A stretch of 64,000 bases of DNA from Caballeronia ptereochthonis (GTDB lineage: Bacteria > Pseudomonadota > Gammaproteobacteria > Burkholderiales > Burkholderiaceae): the NCBI RefSeq assembly GCF_001545075.1, contig NZ_FCOB02000017.1, positions 108,205 to 172,204 on the forward strand, read 5' to 3'. The notes beneath the pieces are model-generated. The model was given only the letters and a program-made list of their open reading frames with translations. It was not told where the DNA came from and did no database searches. Position numbers and translations under genes: made by a program. This document shows positions 63,524 to 64,000 of the stretch, piece by piece. The first letter of the stretch is position 1. Every line of letters starts with the position of its first letter.

Positions 63524-64000
63524 TTCTGTGGAATCCTGAGTTCTTAGTGGTCTATTAGCACTGCCCCTGTGCGGGGCGGCAGTCACTTTCTTTGCTGCTG
63601 CAAAGAAAGCAACCAAAGAAAGCAGCTTTGGGCCCAGGCAGACTCGTCGTCATGGTTCGGCGTGGCCCAGCCCCTAAAGAGTGCCCTCAAAGGACTAATC
63701 GGGCGTGGACCGCGCACGGTCTGACGAGCTAGTCCGTTTAGGGTGCTGGTTCAGCACCTAACAGTTCCGGCCCAGCGCTACGCGCTGCCGCAGGGTAGGC
63801 AAGGGAAACCGTCGTTAGGCAGAAGCGGAGAGATGGAAGCGTTAGTAAACAAGCGCGCGCAAACCCGCTTTCCCCTGCGGCCGCAAAGCGGGCCGGCGCT
63901 CTTGGGTGCTGAACCAGTCTGTCATGTAGTGCGAGGTGGCAGACCGTGCGCGAGCCACGGCGCGTGAGTCCTTTGAGGGCGACACTTAGGGGCTGGGCCA
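63524..64000. repeat. Large near-palindromic non-coding repeat element (copy 2, cut by window end)
   Basis: This is the same element as copy 1 and in the same orientation. From CTTCTGTGG it runs through the GTGGTCTATTAGCA block, the CTTTCTTTGCTGCTGCAAAGAAAG hairpin region and the GGTGCTGG(T)TCAGCACC hairpin, to GGGGCTGGGCCA at the last base. About 477 of 633 bp are visible. It differs from copy 1 by scattered substitutions and small indels, and its inner symmetry is more exact in places (TGGCCCAGCCCCT pairs perfectly). The middle loop region diverges most. Confidence 0.85.

Noticed and set aside
61202..63547. 781-residue plus-strand open frame across katE
   Set aside because: It is antisense to a clear catalase gene, and is a GC-rich shadow with low-complexity composition.
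1..64000. tRNA, rRNA, CRISPR, prophage or transposase genes
   Set aside because: No cloverleaf-like sequences, direct repeat-spacer arrays or integrase/transposase motifs were recognised; a tool search would be needed to exclude short RNAs.

Overview
The window is a high-GC, gene-dense chromosomal segment from a member of the Burkholderiaceae, most likely Burkholderia sensu lato (Caballeronia/Paraburkholderia type). The evidence is the overall gene style: pcaHG with a LysR activator, a phnSTUV-type phosphonate transporter, a general beta-proteobacterial porin, a PlsC of the beta-proteobacterial HX4E form, hutUI, and several small families typical of Burkholderia. No rRNA, tRNA, CRISPR array, transposase or phage gene was seen. 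Assignments rest on reading the translated proteins, motifs and local spacing; no database search was possible.

Layout. 1-5.1 kb: the tail of a MscS-type channel, a LysR regulator, a YciI-like protein, a DUF937-OmpA membrane protein and a GlsB/YeaQ membrane protein. 5.1-9.5 kb: histidine catabolism (hutU-hutI) behind HutC-like operators, then a divergent AsnC regulator and LysE exporter. 9.5-20 kb: a ROK regulator, a membrane GGDEF-EAL protein with a FeeM-like N-acyltransferase upstream, an EAL-YkuI_C phosphodiesterase, proline iminopeptidase, PlsC and a single-domain response regulator. 20-22.5 kb: pcaQ divergent from pcaHG (protocatechuate ring cleavage). 22.5-30.4 kb: an AI-2E family permease, an OmpA-like lipoprotein, and the leucine/isovalerate operon ivd-mccB-mccA with a divergent TetR regulator. 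30.4-38 kb: a diiron ferritin-like protein, an MFS permease, a TetR/EmrB-type efflux pair, a basic amino acid binding protein and an AstE-like deacylase. 38-43 kb: a porin and the aspT-aspD pair (aspartate/alanine exchange with aspartate decarboxylation). 43-48 kb: an ArsR regulator with an old-yellow-enzyme reductase, then glycogen phosphorylase. 48-54 kb: 2-aminoethylphosphonate transporter genes phnSTUV and a DeoR regulator, separated by a 633-bp palindromic repeat. 54-64 kb: an EamA exporter, an L,D-transpeptidase, a tiny RRM-like protein, a secreted HNH-like protein, an orphan BvgS-like hybrid kinase, catalase HPII, and a second copy of the palindromic repeat cut by the window end.

Themes. 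Most of the window is catabolic and uptake functions (histidine, protocatechuate, leucine, aspartate, phosphonate), each with a neighbouring regulator or a visible operator. Several divergent intergenic regions carry clear inverted repeats that can be paired with the adjacent regulator (AsnC/LysE, PcaQ/pcaH, TetR/ivd, TetR/EmrB, ArsR/nemA). The most unusual feature is the large, non-coding, near-palindromic element. It occurs twice in the same orientation, each time directly upstream of a minus-strand gene (phnS and katE).
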